NCBI GenBank assembly: GCA_013054445.1 | Contig: JAAMPI010000486.1 | Location: 1 to 35,461 of the forward strand | DNA length: 35,461 nt | DNA from: Cudoniella acicularis | Taxonomy: Eukaryota; Ascomycota; Leotiomycetes; Helotiales; Helotiaceae | Direction of reading: 5' to 3' | In this document: positions 31,617 through 35,461 of the stretch, one piece after another | Numbering within the stretch: the first letter of the stretch is position 1 | How the letters are laid out: each line of letters begins with the position of its first letter | Notes under the pieces: generated by a model | What the model was told of the DNA's origin: nothing | The model's input: the letters and a program-made list of their open reading frames with translations, nothing else | Databases searched by the model: none | Translations under genes and position numbers: made by a program

Positions 31617-32468
31617 TCATACATCTAAATTTTTTATAGGAAGAGGAGCCGGTGCTGGCAAGTAGTCGGCATACAAAGTAAGGTGAGGAAGTGCAACGTG
31701 GTGCTGGTGCAGGATATCAAGGTTGGCCCACAGGGTCATCAGTCGTTGCTGGTGACCAATGCTTCGAACATGTTGGAAGACCTTTGTCATTGCTGCAATT
31801 CCATAATAGTCAACACCATTCTCGGCGAATCTCGGAAGAAGCCAGCGACCCGTTGGATTTGGTGTGTTAGGTAATGGGATGAATGGGGTTTGCGGTTCGA
31901 AGTGTAGAGCAAGGAAATAAACGCCTTCGTAATGTTGCCTTAAAGGTTCGAATTGACGGCGCAGAGTGATGAATATTTGCCGCAAGTTGCGAAAGCTCGT
32001 GATATTGTCAGCAATCCATAGTTGGTATTGCTCGAAAACGTAAATCGGAACGCTGAGTGTCTTGATGGTGGTAACTTCAAAGGGATTGGCCAAGCTAGCG
32101 ACAAATGGCTGCATAGGAGGGCGAAAGAGGTTGAAGAAATGTGATTTGAGACGAACTGTGTCGACCTCCGGGTTGAAGTATACGCCAATTGCGGCACCTT
32201 CGACGAGGAAGAAGATTTTGTACGTGCCGTCACCAACGAGAGTCTCCTCTGCCTCACGAGTTGCGGCGACGATGGCAGGACGCGGATCTCCCCATACGTC
32301 GTATCTTGATGGGGATATAAACACCCCGTTCGCGAACACAGGCATTGCCACTTCAACGACTTCAATCTCCCGTGACTCGGCAGCAGCAGCCAGGTGATAT
32401 ACGTCGTTGCGGAGTTCTCTCGGCAAACGACCGAATTGCGGGAAGGAGGAGGGCCGGGCGGACGACAT
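31617..32468 (-). CDS. 2EXR domain protein
   Basis: Minus-strand exon of 283 residues from ATG 32468. The N-terminus has the 2EXR pattern FPQFGRLPRELRNDVYHLA, followed by the usual body: PAIVAATREAE, GVYFNPEVDTVRL, an FRNLRQIFITLRR strand-helix, and LHQHHVALPHLTLY near the end. 2EXR proteins are a large leotiomycete/sordariomycete family related to F-box-like sequences; their function is unknown. The frame is open upstream of the ATG to a CAG acceptor at 32497-32499, reading PPNSRSSED just before Met. The true start may therefore lie in upstream exons around 32604-33058. Confidence 0.75.
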   Translation of the reverse strand: MSSARPSSFPQFGRLPRELRNDVYHLAAAAESREIEVVEVAMPVFANGVFISPSRYDVWGDPRPAIVAATREAEETLVGDGTYKIFFLVEGAAIGVYFNPEVDTVRLKSHFFNLFRPPMQPFVASLANPFEVTTIKTLSVPIYVFEQYQLWIADNITSFRNLRQIFITLRRQFEPLRQHYEGVYFLALHFEPQTPFIPLPNTPNPTGRWLLPRFAENGVDYYGIAAMTKVFQHVRSIGHQQRLMTLWANLDILHQHHVALPHLTLYADYLPAPAPLPIKNLDV

Positions 32469-32603
32469 ATCTTCTGATGATCGAGAGTTTGGTGGTCTGA
32501 AGGAAGAGTTTCGTCAGTGAAATGAAATATGGGTACGGCAAAGGAATTTCAAAAACCGGAAGAAAATAAGTGGTTTTATCCTTAGGAAAGCTTGTGTACT
32601 TAC

Positions 32604-33058
32604 AATTGTGGCAAGGGTCGGTCGTTTGGTGTATGATTTTCGTCTAAGTAGATATTGTCAGTGATATTGTTCGAATTCTCAATAGCGGAGTTGGAACGCG
32701 AAGTTGCACAACGGGAATATGAGAGAACGGTACTTACGAGACGAACGGCAGCACGGCACTTCTGACAGAATGGCAAGTCTGAATGAGGTTGTCAGCAGAG
32801 CTTTCTTCACCGTGCAAGTTCCGGAGAGTGGCTCAAAGACGACCTAGAGGTCAACTTCCTCAAACGAGTAAGAGAGTCAAAGAGAACGAATGGCTTGAGA
32901 ATAACTGTTGAAGACTTACTATGATAGCAGCACTTGGTTCTGCAGGCTGTTGCTAGTGCGGATTGTTGCTGTTGCGAACGGAGCGGTTGTCGTGAATTGA
33001 GAGGTTGTTCGGAAGATCGTTCGGGAGGAGTTTTCATGTTCGGTTGGGGGGTGAACAT
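32604..33058 (-). CDS. probable upstream exons with a Cys-rich zinc-binding motif
   Basis: On the minus strand, ATG 33058 opens 46 codons, Gln/Pro/Ser-rich, ending CRTKCCYH at 32920, followed by GTAAGT. Joining to 32778-32738 (acceptor CATTCAG with a CTGAC branch; intron 141 nt) continues NLPFCQKCRAAVRL, so four or five Cys come together in a zinc-knuckle-like motif. A GTAAGT follows again. A third exon, 32643-32604, reads ENHTPNDRPLPQL in the phase that joins PPNSRSSEDM of the 2EXR exon, but that phase does not match the end of exon 2. Either a micro-exon or a weak alternative donor is needed, or these are two genes. Confidence 0.4.
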
Positions 33059-34605
33059 GCTAAGTGTCCCTACTCGAAGGTCAACTCTCTTCCCTAAGGC
33101 TGCCTGTCAGGTTCGAATAACTTACTATGTCTTTTTACTAGGTATTGTCGGCAAAATGTGCATTGAGTGTCCAAAAAAAGTCAACTCTCTACACGATTTA
33201 TTTACTACCTTTTTTTGAGAATATTTGACCTTGGCTCTGTCTTTCACTTGACCTTTTCGTGGGGGTACGTCTCTTGACACGTCTGTTGCCTTATGTAGGC
33301 ACTTTCTTGGTGAATTCTCTTTATTGAACGGGGATTGATAGTCAACGCGCAGGTTTATTATTTTTGGGTTGCACAATAATGGGGTTTTTTATATGTTACG
33401 ATAGTGGTTTCCTTCAAGAACAGAAATTCACAAGAACAGTACAACCCAAACTTCTATAGCGACCAAAATGAATCATTGGTCTCAGAGAAGCTTGAAAAAC
33501 CCAGAACTATATTCTGCAAATAATGTTTGTAAATCATGGTGGCGTAGAACGCTTTGCACTGGCGCTAGCGTTCCCGGGAATAAACTTCCTGTCAAAAACC
33601 CGAAGTTAACAGTTGACCCCCACACCTCAAAGGATGTGCTCTCACCTTCCACAAAGGTTGAGTTCTGAACGCGTGAGGTACAATTAAATAACACAACATT
33701 TTTGTGGCTTAATGGAGGCCCTGATATCCTTTCTAAAAGGCCTGTTTCGCACAAAGTAACTTTATAAATGCTGGAATTTTATTTTATTTTATTAAAAATA
33801 GGAGAGCAGCCAAAATTTGGCACGAAAAGCTACAGCGAGCGCTGCAAGACATCGTTGAAAACTCCAATCTGGAACGCAGTATTGTTCTGATAATACATGG
33901 TGTTTGATTGGTTCCTCTCTCTGATGTTCTCATCTGTGGAGGCTGGGACTGTTGACCGCGTAATCTTACGTTTGGTATCTAGTGGCAACACCCCAATTTC
34001 CGAGAAATACAAATGATCAAGGCTTCTCCTTCCGAGGATCCATAGCGCTGGAACCTCCGAATGCAAACGATTCCACTGAATGGAAGTCTCAGCGGCGTCG
34101 GGGTTCGCGCGCAGAAGACTGTTATTTATACGTGATTTTCCAAGTCATTTTCCATTTTAAGAAACCGCACATGCCCAAAAAGGCTCATGAGAACTGATAA
34201 TCATGAAATTCATCATTTTATTCGCATTGAGTCTGGCTGGGCGCTGCGTTTAGAAGTTTTGCGAATGGAAAGTGAGCAGGACGTTGAAAATTAGCGAGCC
34301 CCTTTTTGCTCATCTCACGTGACACGAACATTTTTCCCTGCCTGGATCTGCAACCCCGATGAATTAAAGGCTTCTTTTTGTTGAAATGCAATAAATAAAG
34401 AATGAAGAGATGAAAAAGCCTTTCTTGAATGCAAACTTTTGTCAAATTTTTTAGATTTTCGAGCTTGGAAAGCGGTTACGCATGCGCAGGGGAGAGTTCA
34501 ATCGCAATACTTTGCGTTGCTAAGCATCTAAGTAAAAAACCCAAAACCAAAGAAAGTGATCAGTTTTAATTTTTGATTTCTATCCCGATCTAAAGTTGGC
34601 AAAGT
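33059..34605. other. intergenic region, no firmly supported gene
   Basis: About 1.5 kb, with AT-rich runs near 33776-33800. A 66-codon frame at 33468-33668 has no family signature. A possible tiny secreted peptide gene at 34203-34384 is described under findings, as its splicing is weak. Confidence 0.4.
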
Positions 34606-35461
34606 CTATTCTAAACCCTTCCCAAGTAACACCTCGCCAATATCCTGAATCAGCTTCTCGTCTGGGAAGAGCTTTTTCTTCGCAAGAACTGTACCCTGAG
34701 CATCCATGCTCTTCAGAAGATCTACCATATCCCCATCTTTGGGCATACGATATAGGAGGTATCCAAATGCGAGTAGGAAGCCTTTTAATGCTTCGGGCGA
34801 TTCTTCTTCCACACTGATGGCCTCGAGCAACGATGCTGCGAGCTCGATTTGATCGCCTTCTGGAAGGCCCTCACGGTGCTCTTCCGCTCTGATTTTGCTG
34901 TTGGCTACGGCGATGTTAAAAGAGAGGCTAGCAGCTGCAACTCGGACATTGTGGTGTTTGTCGTCGAGGAGACTTGTGGTGATGAGTTGTACGATTGGTT
35001 CTGTTAACGCTGGGCAGCTAAGAATATGCTGAGAGTATAGTGGGCTTGAGAACAGGTTGCAGGCTGTTTGGAGAGCGACTAGTCGGAGGGAGTATGGGCA
35101 ATCCTTGAGAGTGTTGATGTATGCGAGGAGTGGTGCAATTGTTTTGTGGTCCTTTTCTTCAGCGTAGTAACCACTGAATCGAGCGTCAACGAGTGCTACT
35201 CTGAGGAGATCCACAATGGTGAACATGATTTCGGTGGGAAGCATAGAGGGAGCTTTGCGTAGGAAGCGGCTAAAAGAATCGAGATCTGGGAGGGTTACTT
35301 TTGCTGCTCCTTCATCGGCACGGGCAGCTACAAAATGCATGACTCCTGATACAGATGCGTCTTCTGCGGCTGCTCCCATTTTTGCTTTGAGTTTGCCAAG
35401 TGGAGGTATTTTGCTGTACATAACTGGCTTGCCGTTTGTGTTGCGGATAGCAGGTAGGGGG
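34606..35461 (-). CDS. DOA1: Doa1/Ufd3 (PLAA) C-terminal PUL domain, 5' end outside window
   Basis: Minus-strand frame open to the window edge and ending at TAG 34608-34606, about 284 codons. The helical ARM-like PUL domain is clear: FSRFLRKAPSMLPTEIMFTI, PLLAYINTLKDCPYSLRLVA, ALQTACNLFSSPLYSQHIL, DDKHHNVRVAAASLSFNIAV and a final EKLIQDIGEVLLGKGLE. In Doa1/PLAA the PUL domain binds the Cdc48/p97 C-terminus and follows a WD40 propeller and a PFU ubiquitin-binding domain, which should lie beyond 35461. The protein acts in ubiquitin homeostasis and Cdc48-dependent degradation. There is no sign of truncation at the 3' end, and no intron is seen in this part. Confidence 0.92.
   Translation of the reverse strand, partial: PLPAIRNTNGKPVMYSKIPPLGKLKAKMGAAAEDASVSGVMHFVAARADEGAAKVTLPDLDSFSRFLRKAPSMLPTEIMFTIVDLLRVALVDARFSGYYAEEKDHKTIAPLLAYINTLKDCPYSLRLVALQTACNLFSSPLYSQHILSCPALTEPIVQLITTSLLDDKHHNVRVAAASLSFNIAVANSKIRAEEHREGLPEGDQIELAASLLEAISVEEESPEALKGFLLAFGYLLYRMPKDGDMVDLLKSMDAQGTVLAKKKLFPDEKLIQDIGEVLLGKGLE

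Noticed and set aside
31940..31960. GGTTCGAAT sequence like a tRNA B box
   Set aside because: It lies inside the 2EXR coding exon, and no tRNA cloverleaf can be drawn; a similar match at 33111 also lacks an A box.
31940..32397. Frames of 141 and 111 codons overlapping the 2EXR gene
   Set aside because: They are shadows of the 2EXR coding sequence in other frames.
33061..33200. Two GTCAACTCTCT segments about 100 bp apart
   Set aside because: Too short, with no extended similarity around them, to call a repeat.

Overview
The window reads as nuclear DNA of a filamentous ascomycete, most likely a leotiomycete; the class is an inference from gene content. The evidence is short GT-AG introns (42 to 180 nt, most near 50-60, many with CTNAC/CTAAT-like branch points), long AT-rich intergenic stretches, and families typical of these fungi: 2EXR proteins, HeLo-like/DUF7580 proteins, C2H2 proteins with long Ser/Pro-rich linkers, and a T5orf172/Mug113 protein. 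No tRNA, rRNA, CRISPR array or intact transposon was recognised.

Layout. 1-1466: intergenic, with a diverged dispersed repeat and a CT-rich tandem repeat. 1467-3014 (+): T5orf172/GIY-YIG protein. 3348-4278 (+): short-chain dehydrogenase with a one-base frameshift. 4663-5890 (+): nine-exon cytosolic glyoxalase II. 6193-7153 (+): DUF1264/oil-body-associated-like protein with an uncertain 3' end. About 7419-7690 (-): possible small membrane protein. 7964-8706 (+): calmodulin/centrin-like EF-hand protein. 8707-10752: no gene seen. 10753-14398 (-): zinc-finger protein with a C-terminal retropepsin-like domain. 14891-18224 (+): patatin-like phospholipase followed directly by a HeLo-like/DUF7580 protein, possibly one fused gene. 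19277-20199 (-): class II-like eIF4E. 20892-22693 (+): Ser/Lys-rich protein of unknown function. 22694-26991: repeat-rich gene-poor island with paired TGACAG motifs. 26992-28938 (-): kinesin-3-type motor. 30655-31210: 74-bp minisatellite; 31343-31588: degraded direct duplication. 31617-32468 (-): 2EXR protein, with probable upstream exons to 33058. 34606-35461 (-): C-terminal (PUL) part of Doa1/Ufd3, cut by the window end.

The flanking genes are ordinary housekeeping genes with no common pathway: methylglyoxal detoxification, redox, translation, transport, ubiquitin handling. The most distinctive segment is 10.7-18.2 kb. There a Cys/His zinc-finger/retropepsin protein is divergent from a patatin and a HeLo-like/DUF7580 module. 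Patatin and HeLo domains are known effector domains of fungal NLR-type cell-death and incompatibility proteins, so this trio is the best candidate here for an undescribed system. That role is inference from domain content and gene arrangement, not shown by the sequence.
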